The notes under the pieces are model-generated. The model had not been told where the DNA came from. It saw nothing but the letters and a program-made list of their open reading frames with translations, and ran no database searches. A DNA stretch of 42,748 nt from CAZIVE01 sp964542435 (GTDB lineage Bacteria > Bacteroidota > Bacteroidia > Bacteroidales > Tannerellaceae), in NCBI GenBank assembly GCA_964542435.1, contig CAZIVE010000013.1:1-42748 (forward strand), written 5' to 3'. The position numbers and the translations under genes are program-made. This document shows positions 34,308 through 42,656 of this stretch, one piece after another. The stretch's first letter is position 1; each line of letters begins with the position of its first letter.

Positions 34308-34337
34308 CTCATAAATAGCGACTTATTCACAACCAAA

Positions 34338-34410
34338 GACTTCGTAGCTCAGTTGGTAGAGCAAATGACTCTTAATCATTGGGTCGAGGGTTCGAGCCCC
34401 TCCGAGGTCA
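34338..34410 (+). tRNA. tRNA-Lys(CTT), copy 2
   Basis: Base-for-base copy of the first tRNA-Lys, displaced by 103 bp. The 30-base spacers after copies 1 and 2 are also identical, which indicates a recent tandem duplication. Confidence 0.96.
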
Positions 34411-34440
34411 CTCATAAATAGCGACTTATTCACAACCAAA

Positions 34441-34513
34441 GACTTCGTAGCTCAGTTGGTAGAGCAAATGACTCTTAATCATTGGGTCGAGGGTTCGAGC
34501 CCCTCCGAGGTCA
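34441..34513 (+). tRNA. tRNA-Lys(CTT), copy 3
   Basis: Third identical copy, again 103 bp from the previous one. The sequence after it differs and leads to the tRNA-Ser, 12 bases further on. Confidence 0.96.
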
Positions 34514-34525
34514 CGTAAGATATTT

Positions 34526-34610
34526 GGAGAGATGGCAGAGTGGTCGATTGCGGCGGTCTTGAAAACCGTTGAACTGAAAGGTTCCTGGGGTTCGAATCCC
34601 TATCTCTCCG
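34526..34610 (+). tRNA. tRNA-Ser(TGA)
   Basis: 85-base class II tRNA: acceptor GGAGAGA/TCTCTCC plus discriminator G, anticodon stem CGGT/ACCG with loop CTTGAAA (anticodon TGA), a long variable arm, and T arm with GGTTCGAATCC. No CCA is encoded. Last gene of the tRNA operon. Confidence 0.96.
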
Positions 34611-34613
34611 CTT

Positions 34614-34642
34614 AGGATGCTGAGTTTCGGCATCCTTTTTTT
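34614..34642 (+). terminator. terminator of the tRNA operon
   Basis: Stem AGGATGC (34614-34620) with GCATCCT (34630-34636), 9-base loop and a run of seven T (34636-34642), starting 4 bases after tRNA-Ser. Confidence 0.88.
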
Positions 34643-34882
34643 GTTTATGGAGCCGATAGCAGCCAGAATCTATATTGCAAGCAGTCTTTCCTCATTAATA
34701 TAAAAAGTGTCAAAAACACACTTTGGCATGTAAATACGATGACTTGTCATGCAACAGTTTGGAAAAATGTGTAAATTTACACCCAAAATAATATTTTCTT
34801 AGGTTTTATTCAGAACAAGAGTAGCTTGAAAGATATTATCATAATAATTTCCTGAAACACTGAATGAAAGGATTTTCCTTTT

Positions 34883-34890
34883 TATCTTTG
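34883..34890 (+). promoter_or_regulatory. -7 box for the symporter gene
   Basis: TATCTTTG, 94 bases before the symporter ATG; a -33 TTTG is not obvious. The remainder of 34643-34984 is AT-rich and I see no other gene in it. Confidence 0.5.
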
Positions 34891-34984
34891 ATGCGGAAGA
34901 TACATTTTATAATTAAGTCTCCTGCTGATTCGTTTAAAAAATGAAAGTCATCAATAACTTAATTAAATAACTTAAATCAATAAC

Positions 34985-36730
34985 ATGGATTGGACAACTA
35001 AACAATTTATTTGGCTTGACTGGGTTGTATTGGCGATAGGTATCGTCTGTATTATTTGGGTCGTTTACAATGCGATTCAGAAAGACAAAAAGAAAATGAA
35101 AGGTGCCGACAGTCAAGACTACCTATTTGGCAAAGGTGAATCCTGGTATATTATCGGTGCAGCTATCTTTGCAGCAAACATTGGCTCGGAACACTTGGTA
35201 GGTTTGGCCGGAACAGGCGCGAAGGATGGTGTAGGAATGGCTCACTGGGAAATGCAGGGATGGATGATTCTCATTTTAGGTTGGCTTTTTGTACCGTTCT
35301 ATCAGCTTCTTAATAATAAGTTGGGGAAAATTATTACAATGCCCGATTTCTTGAAATACCGATACACAAAGAGAACCGGTTCGTGGCTGAGCATCATCAC
35401 ATTGATCGCTTATATCCTTACCAAAGTGAGCGTTACTGCATTTACGGGAGGTATTTTCTTTGAATATCTGCTCGGACTTCCCTTCTGGTATGGAGCTCTC
35501 GGACTTATTGCAATTACGGCCATCTTTACCGTTTTCGGAGGAATGAAGGGCGTAATGACCATGTCGGCTATTCAAACGCCTATCCTTATTATTGGTTCAT
35601 TCTTGGTGCTCTTCCTTGGACTTTCGGCTCTCGGACATGGAAGCATTCCGGATGGATGGTCTAACATGATGACCTACTGCAACGGTCTGCACAACGGATA
35701 CGGAACGACGCACATGTTCCACTGGAATGCAGGTGATCCCATGTACCATGAATATCCCGGTTTCGCTGTGTTCCTTGGCGCATCCATCATCGGTTTCTGG
35801 TATTGGTGTACCGATCAGCATATTGTTCAGCGTGTTCTTGGACAGACTCGTGGAGAGGATAATTCCGTTGTTATGAAGCGTGCACGTCGCGGTACCATAG
35901 CAGCTGGTTACTTTAAACTCCTGCCTGTATTTATGTTCCTTATCCCAGGTATGATTGCCATTGCTCTTTCGAATGATCCTAACAGTGGAATCTCTATGGA
36001 TATAACGAATCAGCACGATACCGACGGCGCCTTTGCTATGATGGTTAAGAATATTCTTCCTGTGGGTGTCAAGGGTTTTGTTACCATTGGCTTTATTTGT
36101 GCATTGGTCACCTCTCTTGCTGCATTCTTCAATAGCTGTGCCACCCTCTTCACCGAAGATTTTTACAAACCTATGAAAAAGGGGAAGAGTGAGGCGCATT
36201 ACGTTCTTGTAGGACGTATCGCAACTGTCGTTGTCGTTATTCTCGGTCTTCTCTGGCTTCCGGTAATGATGAACATGGGCAACCTCTACAGTTATCTGCA
36301 GGGAATTCAGTCGCTGCTTGCTCCGGCAATGGTGGCTGTCTTCACATTGGGAATCTTCTCGAAGAAGATTACTCCTAAGGCCGGTGAATGGGGACTTATC
36401 GGCGGCTTTATCGTTGGTATGCTGCGACTCTTAACGAATGTCATTACCGACTCAGGCGCTGCAGCTATGCAAGGTGCATTCTGGAATAGTACAGCCTGGT
36501 TCTGGCAGACAAACTGGCTTATCTTTGAGTGCTGGCTTCTTGTATTCATTATCGCGCTGATGATTGTAGTTTCTTTCTTCACACCTGCACCCAGCAAAGA
36601 GCAGATCGAAGCCATTACGTTCTCAAAGGACTACAAGAAACAGATTCGCGAAAGTTGGGGCGTGTGGGATATCGTTGCAACTCTTGGTGTCATTGCACTC
36701 TGCGCCGCATTCTATTGCTACTTCTGGTAA
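34985..36730 (+). CDS. sodium:solute symporter (SGLT-type sugar transporter)
   Basis: Inner-membrane SSS-family protein of 581 residues with about 14 hydrophobic helices. Sugar-branch motifs are clear: GADSQDYLFGKGESWYIIGAAIFAANIGSEHLVGLAGTGA near the N terminus, FGGMKGVMTMSAIQT, and FWYWCTDQHIVQRVLGQTRGEDN (the sugar-transporter W-CTDQ signature). It probably takes up glucose, galactose or a similar sugar with sodium. It is monocistronic, with a terminator-like hairpin at 36784-36827. It may complement the MFS carrier in the sugar block. Confidence 0.9.
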   Translation: MDWTTKQFIWLDWVVLAIGIVCIIWVVYNAIQKDKKKMKGADSQDYLFGKGESWYIIGAAIFAANIGSEHLVGLAGTGAKDGVGMAHWEMQGWMILILGWLFVPFYQLLNNKLGKIITMPDFLKYRYTKRTGSWLSIITLIAYILTKVSVTAFTGGIFFEYLLGLPFWYGALGLIAITAIFTVFGGMKGVMTMSAIQTPILIIGSFLVLFLGLSALGHGSIPDGWSNMMTYCNGLHNGYGTTHMFHWNAGDPMYHEYPGFAVFLGASIIGFWYWCTDQHIVQRVLGQTRGEDNSVVMKRARRGTIAAGYFKLLPVFMFLIPGMIAIALSNDPNSGISMDITNQHDTDGAFAMMVKNILPVGVKGFVTIGFICALVTSLAAFFNSCATLFTEDFYKPMKKGKSEAHYVLVGRIATVVVVILGLLWLPVMMNMGNLYSYLQGIQSLLAPAMVAVFTLGIFSKKITPKAGEWGLIGGFIVGMLRLLTNVITDSGAAAMQGAFWNSTAWFWQTNWLIFECWLLVFIIALMIVVSFFTPAPSKEQIEAITFSKDYKKQIRESWGVWDIVATLGVIALCAAFYCYFW

Positions 36731-36783
36731 TTCATTTGATCAAATAATCTCAACTTTTGCGTCTGGTAAAAGAATTAGAGGAA

Positions 36784-36827
36784 AACAAGTATGGGCTGGA
36801 TTCGTTAAAGAGTTCAGCCTATTTGTT
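36784..36827 (+). terminator. hairpin after the symporter gene
   Basis: Imperfect stem of 8 plus 7 pairs with a two-base bulge and about 12-base loop (AACAAGTA...GGCTGGA with TTCAGCC...TATTTGTT). It lacks a clean T-run. A probable terminator, 53 bp after the stop. Confidence 0.4.
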
Positions 36828-37014
36828 TCAGAATTGCTATCATTATTTCTCATCATTGCTATCTGATAAAAATAGATGTCATTGAACAATAAGCCGAAAG
36901 AGTTCTCATACTGTATAAAAATTGGAGTGACTTGATAAAGAATGGCTATCTTGATAAATGAAAAATATTTTAAAAAAGTTAGATTTTTATGTTCTACTAT
37001 TAAATTTACTTTCA

Positions 37015-37022
37015 TATATTTG
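37015..37022 (+). promoter_or_regulatory. -7 box candidate for the surface protein gene
   Basis: TATATTTG, 158 bases before the ATG at 37180, without a good -33 box. It is the only TAnnTTTG match in the 449-bp gene-free stretch 36731-37179, which is very AT-rich and otherwise shows only the symporter hairpin. Confidence 0.4.
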
Positions 37023-37179
37023 ATCCCGAGAGAATTTAGATCAGATGATTTTTGGGTCTGTTGAATTGGGGTTTGTTGTTGAGAGAAATTTTATGAAATG
37101 GTATGATGATTGTGCGTGTTGCTTTCTCTCCTGAATGCTCTCTTTTTCTCCGTATTTTATAATTTTAAATTTTAATGAT

Positions 37180-37398
37180 ATGAATAACCATCTACTCACA
37201 TCACGGAAGATCCATCGACTATTAGGGGCATGGATCACTATCTTTATGTTGCTTTAGGCTGGTAATGCCGCGGCACAAATTTACATCGGGAATGCACAAG
37301 TACAAACTCCTCCAACAACAATTCCGGCTTATTACACCTATTCGGAGAACGCAGGAAATAGCCTCTTATCGCCATCTAACGAGCAATCTTACAACGTA
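37180..37398 (+). pseudogene. 5' part of the surface protein gene, interrupted by TAG in the signal peptide
   Basis: ATG at 37180 opens a typical signal peptide (MNNHLLTSRKIHRLLGAWIT, then IFMLL), which hits TAG at codon 26 (37255-37257). It continues in the same frame as AGNAAAQIYIG, with a signal-peptidase site (AAA|Q) just after the stop. The frame then runs without interruption into the long ORF at 37399 and supplies the first 40 residues of repeat module 1. So the gene as designed starts at 37180. One base change (for example TTG or TGG to TAG) accounts for the break. Sequencing error is possible. Confidence 0.85.
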
Positions 37399-40300
37399 AT
37401 GACCTGTTTGAGCAATGACACGCTCAAAGTAATAGTGAAAGACATTACTGTTGGGATAGGAAATGGCATTCGTGGAGAAATCACTAACTTATATTTCGAA
37501 TATCGTGGATCTGTTGTTCTGCAGTTGGAAGGCACGAACACTCTTTCTCAGAACTTAGCTGAAGATAATGGCGGAGAGAAGGCTTTTTATGGTATTTATC
37601 ATATTCCTAGCTCACCCGACAAATCAGGATTAAGAGGCTTGAGATATGTTGTGCCTTCCCTCACAGTTATAAATAAAGGAACACTGAATATAACAGGAAA
37701 TGTCGGTGGTGTTATAGGTAATGAGAGTGCAGGTATTTATGCTACAGGAAATCTGATTGTAGATAACCAAGGTACGATGACTATTTCCAATCCAAAGACA
37801 CTCGATTTTTCAGCCGGCCTCCGAGCTTATAATTCTCTTACGATCAAAGGCAATGGCAAAATGACCGTCAAAGGTGGAGAGTTGACGACTACAACAAGAT
37901 CCTCATCTTCTGGCAGTTTTGGTCTCTATAGTGGAGGTAAAATTCGAATTCTGTCAGGAAAAGTGACGGCTCAGGGCGGAAAGACGGTGATGAACCCAAG
38001 CTTGGGCATATATGCAGCAGACAGCCTGATTGTCGCAGCGGACACATTGATCGCTCAAGGTGATTCTGCCGGAATGAATAAAAAATATAGCAGAATCGAT
38101 CTGACAGCTTACAATGCCAAAGGTTTCCCTGCTATGATGGTGGATACGCTCTATGACGGTTCAACCAAGCAGTCGTTATTGTATGAGACTTACTTTTTAG
38201 AAAATGATACGATAAAATACGTGGAAATCACTCAGGGCTATCCGATCTATATCGGCAATGCTCATTTGGAGCTTCCTTCTCTCGGTTCAGATACCACGTA
38301 TTATACATATTCAGAGGCTGATCATAGTATCTTAAAAAATGATGGGACAAAAGACAACTACCAAGTATCTGTATCTCTTACAAAAAATGGGTCTGTCGAT
38401 AGTCTTCTTGTGGTAACCTTAAATGGTATCTCTATCACGAAAATGAATCCAGTAACGTATAACAGCAACCTCTTTATCTATCATGCCGATTCAACGGCGT
38501 TGGTATTGAATGGTAACAATACATTGACCAATGGCGTTTCTCAAAACAGTGCAATGATAAGAGGAGCCTTTATTCACACATCTATTATAGAAAATTCTTT
38601 AGAGCCATCAAGTTTTAAACCACTGGGAATATACAACAAGGGCACCTTTACCATTACGGGTTCAGGATCCGACATGTATTCGTTCGGTATGTATCTAATG
38701 AATCCTCTCACCTATCTGCATAACGAGGGAACTATTGATGTACAGGGTCTGAATGCTGGTTACAATTCTTGTGGATTGATAAGTGAAGGAGGACCCGTTA
38801 TTGTGGACGGAGAAGGCAAAGCGACTATAGCTGCCGGTACAGTAAGTGCTACAGATGGGAATAGAATGGGTAGTATAGGAGTTGCTACGGTATCTCTAAC
38901 GGTTAAGTCAGGAACATTGATTGCCCAAGGCCATACATTAGCCGGTAATCTTTCAAATCTCAAAGTGGACAGCTTGTACTATGCAAAGGGCTTCCCGCTT
39001 ATGTTTACTGATACGCTCTATAATGGTTCAACCAAACAGTCGTCATTGTTTGGATTCGGTTCAAAAAAAACATCATTAGTAAAAGCCAAATATCTGGAAA
39101 TCACCCAGGGCTATCCGATCTATATCGGTGATGCTCATTTGGAGCTTCCTGAAGTGGGTACAACGAAATCTTATCAGTATGAAGAGAATGCCGCTTCGAC
39201 ATTGACGCCAGTTACAAATGGAGGTGACGTAACTGTAACTCTTTCTGAAACAGACAGCATCCTCACACTCTCTCTGAAGGACCTCAAAGTCACGAAGGCA
39301 AATCCAGTGACTTTAAACAGCAATCTATTTATATTCCATGCCGATTCAACGAAATTGGATCTCGAAGGTACGAACACCTTCTCTTACAAGAATGACGAAG
39401 ACAGTTATGCCCGTGTTGGCATTGCCTATATAAGCTGGATACCGGGTTTGTATGGAACTAATGATGAAGAAAGTGAAAACGCAACTCTGAATACATTTGG
39501 TATATACAATAAAGGCAAACTGACTGTCGAAGGAAATACCGGATCAGGAAATACGGGAGAATCTGCAGGTATTTACTCCGCGAAGATGGTTTCGTTCCAT
39601 AACGAAGGCACGATCGATGTGACAGCCGTGAAATCCCAAATGATGTCTGTAGGTCTGCTGGCTGAATACGGTGCCGTTATTGACAGCACTGGTAGTACGA
39701 CCTTTGCAGGCGGTGAAGTGAATGGAGTTGATGAGGAAGAGGGTAGCTTTGGTGTTGTTGCTATGGGTGGAGTTACGATTAAGTCTGGCACAGTAATAGC
39801 CCAAGGCCATACCATGGCTCTGGAAGGGACTCCGGATTTGAATTACGAAAAAGGGTTCCCGCTTGTCTTGTGTGACACGCTCTATGACGGTTCAACAGCC
39901 GTGTTCCCTTTGATAGGCAATTTCTTAGGTTATTATAATGAAGGTGAAAATCTCAGGTATTATAAAATAACCCCGGGTCATCCTATCTATGTGGGCGATC
40001 AGCCGATTGATGTTCCGGAAACAGGAGAAGGTGCGTATTATAAGTATTCAGAAACAGCCGATACAAGCAAACTGGAAGCAGGATCAGAAGCAGACTTCAA
40101 CGTCGGAGTGCAGTATGACAATGGATGTCTAAATGTTGCCTTGAAGAACCTCACCGTCACGAAAGAGAACCCGATGACCATGAATAGCAATCTCTTCATT
40201 TATAATCGTAGATTGACACAATTGAATCTGATTGGAAACAACAAACTGTCGCATAACAGTGCCGACGCTTCCAATTTCCGTACGGGAATCGTATATATGA

Positions 40301-42348
40301 ATGAACTTAGTTTCGTGGCAAAATCAAAGTTGAGAAGTGATGAGGTGGCTTTTGCAATTACAAACGCAGGCAATCTGGCCATTGAGGGCAACAAGGGAGC
40401 CGGAACGACCAATTATGGTGCGGGCGCCTTTCTCATGAATTTTGGCGAAACAGGTTTGGCTAATAAGGGTATTATCAACATAAAGGCTTCTGATGCGAAG
40501 ACGTTCTCCACAGGCGTTTTGTCAATAGGATTGTCGATAGAGGGCGACGGTGAGATGACAGCAGCAGCCGGTACAGTTTCTGAAAAGCCCACTGGAAAAA
40601 GCCTATTCGCCGGTAGTTATGGTATGATGGGTTTTGGTAATACCAGCATTGCATCAGGGACGGTGACAGCCCAAGGCCATACATTAGCGACAGCGGGAGA
40701 TCCTGAGGTCAGCAATTATCAGAATCCTTTTATCCAGGTGGATTCAATCTATGAAGGAACCACTGCTACGTTGATGCAAATGTATGAATCTAAGAAGCCT
40801 GTTCTGTATTACAAGATCAGTCCGTCACCCATTGCTTTTATCGGCAATGCCGGCATGCAGCTTCCTGCAATAGGAACGCCGAAGTATTACACCTATGCAG
40901 AGACATCCGGAACCGGTGCTCTCACACCACTTGCATCATCTACAGGTGCGAATGTAACAGCATCGTTGGCTGCCGACAGCACACTCACCGTGACTTTGAA
41001 TGATGTGACCATCACAAAGTCTTCAGAATTAGAATTAAGATCAGAAATAGGATTCAACAGCAACTTGTCTTTCCTTTACGGACATAATACCCATCTGGTA
41101 TTTACAGGCACGAACAGTCTCTCACAGAATTCAAGTACAGAATCTGCTCCAGCATTTGGTATCTTGCATATGGGCTTTTTGTTACAAACTGGTAAAATGC
41201 CGACATTAACTGTTACCAACCAGGGAACACTGAACATCAGTAACAATGTCGAGCGAGATTCGTACGTGGGAATTTGTGCTCCTGTTCTGACCATCGACAA
41301 CCAAAAGATCATGAATGTTACGGCTTCGAAAGCAGCGAATTCGGAGGCTATTTATGCTATGTTTGTTTCATTCTCTGGAACTGGGGAGTTGATAGCAGCC
41401 GGCAATCCAACCGTTGGAACGGGTGGAACGAGTTATGGTATCGCCGCAAATGAGATTTCTGTCAAGTCAGGCATTATTACGGCTCAAGGTGCAACTTCGG
41501 GAGTTTCAAAGACCCCTACATTGCAGATGACGGATCCGATCGTGGGAGGCGGTATGGCTTATGACGGTTCGGATGCAGTAAGCCTGACCGATTTCACGAA
41601 TCTGAATGCATTCAGATATCTTGTGATTGGCAAGCAGGTATCGAAGAACCTTGCAGATGCAGATGTACAGCTCAATGGAGAACTTATTCTCAACGGCAAT
41701 CAGGTCCGTCCGGGTGTAAAGGTTACCTTCAAAGGAAAGACGCTTACAGAGGGTGTTGATTACATCGTTACCTACGGGCCCAACAACGAAGTTGGCAACA
41801 ACAAGGGCACCGTCACCGTCACCGGCATCGGCGACTACAGCGGAACGAAGACGCTTACCTTCAACATCTATGCGAAACCGGTTTATGTGATCATCGAGAA
41901 GACAGATGGCGTCAGCGTCACTCCAGGCTTCGGCTTGAACCTGTCAGGTATCGGCGAAACATTTGAATTCACAGTCACACCAAACGCAAGTCTCGGCAAG
42001 GAAGGTAAGGACTTCACCATCGAAGTACGTACCGACAGAGCTGAAACCCTGCTGCCGATCGGCAACAAATACAAGATTGATGCCGTTGATCATGAGACGA
42101 CGATCTACATCATCGTAAAGAAGCTTACCACAGGCGTTGAAAGCATCGATGCACTGAATGTCTATGGCGGCAACGGAACGATCACGATCCAAAGTCCGAC
42201 GAACTCAACCGCATTGGTAGTGAACATGACGGGACAGATCGTCAAGTCCACAAAGATCACGAGCGGCAAGACCGTATTCAACGGAATGCAGAAAGGCATC
42301 TACGCTGTAAAGATTGGTTCAACCGTGATGAAGGTGGTAGTGAATTGA
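37399..42348 (+). CDS. giant modular surface protein with type IX secretion C-terminal domain (5' end interrupted)
   Basis: 1,649 open codons, or 1,722 sense codons if read from 37180 with the TAG. Five related modules begin near 37279, 38242, 39115, 39982 and 40828 (lengths about 321, 291, 289, 282 and 275 residues). Each opens with a motif like PIYIGNAHLELP and YYTYSE. Each then has a strand-rich block (LKDLKVTKANP, NSNLFIYHADST, LEGTNTLS) and short glycine/asparagine-rich rungs (NKGTLNITGN, NEGTIDV, IKSGTVIAQGHT) that suggest a beta-helix stalk, and ends in KGFPLMxxDTLYDGST. A beta-rich domain with GVDYIVTYGPNNEVGNNKG follows (about 41640-41870). The last 70 residues (VYGGNGTITIQSP ... VNMTGQIVKS ... 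KGIYAVKIGSTVMKVVVN) look like a type A T9SS sorting domain. Probably a cell-surface or secreted adhesin; ligand unknown. If translated only from 37399 it would have no signal peptide. Confidence 0.8.
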   Translation: MTCLSNDTLKVIVKDITVGIGNGIRGEITNLYFEYRGSVVLQLEGTNTLSQNLAEDNGGEKAFYGIYHIPSSPDKSGLRGLRYVVPSLTVINKGTLNITGNVGGVIGNESAGIYATGNLIVDNQGTMTISNPKTLDFSAGLRAYNSLTIKGNGKMTVKGGELTTTTRSSSSGSFGLYSGGKIRILSGKVTAQGGKTVMNPSLGIYAADSLIVAADTLIAQGDSAGMNKKYSRIDLTAYNAKGFPAMMVDTLYDGSTKQSLLYETYFLENDTIKYVEITQGYPIYIGNAHLELPSLGSDTTYYTYSEADHSILKNDGTKDNYQVSVSLTKNGSVDSLLVVTLNGISITKMNPVTYNSNLFIYHADSTALVLNGNNTLTNGVSQNSAMIRGAFIHTSIIENSLEPSSFKPLGIYNKGTFTITGSGSDMYSFGMYLMNPLTYLHNEGTIDVQGLNAGYNSCGLISEGGPVIVDGEGKATIAAGTVSATDGNRMGSIGVATVSLTVKSGTLIAQGHTLAGNLSNLKVDSLYYAKGFPLMFTDTLYNGSTKQSSLFGFGSKKTSLVKAKYLEITQGYPIYIGDAHLELPEVGTTKSYQYEENAASTLTPVTNGGDVTVTLSETDSILTLSLKDLKVTKANPVTLNSNLFIFHADSTKLDLEGTNTFSYKNDEDSYARVGIAYISWIPGLYGTNDEESENATLNTFGIYNKGKLTVEGNTGSGNTGESAGIYSAKMVSFHNEGTIDVTAVKSQMMSVGLLAEYGAVIDSTGSTTFAGGEVNGVDEEEGSFGVVAMGGVTIKSGTVIAQGHTMALEGTPDLNYEKGFPLVLCDTLYDGSTAVFPLIGNFLGYYNEGENLRYYKITPGHPIYVGDQPIDVPETGEGAYYKYSETADTSKLEAGSEADFNVGVQYDNGCLNVALKNLTVTKENPMTMNSNLFIYNRRLTQLNLIGNNKLSHNSADASNFRTGIVYMNELSFVAKSKLRSDEVAFAITNAGNLAIEGNKGAGTTNYGAGAFLMNFGETGLANKGIINIKASDAKTFSTGVLSIGLSIEGDGEMTAAAGTVSEKPTGKSLFAGSYGMMGFGNTSIASGTVTAQGHTLATAGDPEVSNYQNPFIQVDSIYEGTTATLMQMYESKKPVLYYKISPSPIAFIGNAGMQLPAIGTPKYYTYAETSGTGALTPLASSTGANVTASLAADSTLTVTLNDVTITKSSELELRSEIGFNSNLSFLYGHNTHLVFTGTNSLSQNSSTESAPAFGILHMGFLLQTGKMPTLTVTNQGTLNISNNVERDSYVGICAPVLTIDNQKIMNVTASKAANSEAIYAMFVSFSGTGELIAAGNPTVGTGGTSYGIAANEISVKSGIITAQGATSGVSKTPTLQMTDPIVGGGMAYDGSDAVSLTDFTNLNAFRYLVIGKQVSKNLADADVQLNGELILNGNQVRPGVKVTFKGKTLTEGVDYIVTYGPNNEVGNNKGTVTVTGIGDYSGTKTLTFNIYAKPVYVIIEKTDGVSVTPGFGLNLSGIGETFEFTVTPNASLGKEGKDFTIEVRTDRAETLLPIGNKYKIDAVDHETTIYIIVKKLTTGVESIDALNVYGGNGTITIQSPTNSTALVVNMTGQIVKSTKITSGKTVFNGMQKGIYAVKIGSTVMKVVVN
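38143..40024. repeat. intragenic repeats at module junctions of the surface protein
   Basis: The junction between modules is repeated almost exactly at DNA level. GATACGCTCTATGACGGTTC at 38143 recurs near 39010 and 39877, and the next junction block (GGCTATCCGATCTATATCGG) at 38237 recurs at 39110. The spacing is about 870 bp. Conservation at silent positions shows recent duplication or gene conversion and gives substrates for module gain or loss. Confidence 0.8.
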
Positions 42349-42392
42349 AATTTGAGGTTTGATACTTGATAGTTGAGTGTCAAGATTAGTTT

Positions 42393-42435
42393 ACGAAGGG
42401 ACGGATTCAAGGATCTGTCCCTTCGTTGTATTTTT
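42393..42435 (+). terminator. terminator of the surface protein gene
   Basis: Stem ACGAAGGGAC (42393-42402) with GTCCCTTCGT (42417-42426), extendable by four pairs with one mismatch, followed by a T-rich tail with a run of five T. It starts 45 bp after the stop codon. Confidence 0.8.
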
Positions 42436-42493
42436 ACGCTCTCAGCATCCTGAGAAGGCTAAAAGATGGTTTGGTCGTCCGATAAAAAAAAGT

Positions 42494-42509
42494 TTTAACC
42501 ATGGTTGAA
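42494..42509. promoter_or_regulatory. candidate AraR operator, site 3
   Basis: TTTAACCATGGTTGAA, identical to the site at 10785. After it comes ATTATTTTCATAG, similar to the sequence after site 2 (TTTTCTTTTCATAG). The resemblance suggests a regulated promoter reading out of the right edge of the window. Confidence 0.5.
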
Positions 42510-42518
42510 AATTATTTT

Positions 42519-42562
42519 CATAGTGTCTTTACGATGCTGGCATAGTGTCTTTACGAGGCTGA
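42519..42562. repeat. 22-bp tandem duplication
   Basis: CATAGTGTCTTTACGATGCT at 42519 is followed directly by a near-identical copy at 42541 (CATAGTGTCTTTACGAGGCT). Each 22-bp unit contains a -7-like TGTCTTTAC, just downstream of operator site 3. Confidence 0.75.
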
Positions 42563-42607
42563 GATACTATGCGACGCGATGCGATCTAATGATCCAGGAA
42601 GAATAGC

Positions 42608-42656
42608 ATAGTGCCAAAGTGCCAAAGTGTCAAAGTGTCAAAGTGTCAATAGTGTC
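42608..42656. repeat. 8-bp short tandem repeat
   Basis: Six consecutive units of the pattern A(A/T)AGTG(C/T)C, the middle three identical (AAAGTGTC). The last unit has one extra base. It lies in the gene-free 400 bp at the right end of the window. Confidence 0.85.

Noticed and set aside
34070..34336. Small ORFs across the tRNA-Lys genes, both strands
   Set aside because: They are translations of tRNA sequence, a common false annotation.
36740..37015. 91-codon minus-strand ORF between the symporter and the surface protein
   Set aside because: Very AT-rich DNA, no ribosome site, and a composition rich in I, N, F, Y and L as expected from random AT-rich sequence. It also covers the symporter terminator.
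37180..37398. Alternative genetic code with TAG reassigned
   Set aside because: It would rest on one codon only. A single mutation or sequencing error is simpler, and I saw no other gene in the window whose reading needs TAG to be sense.
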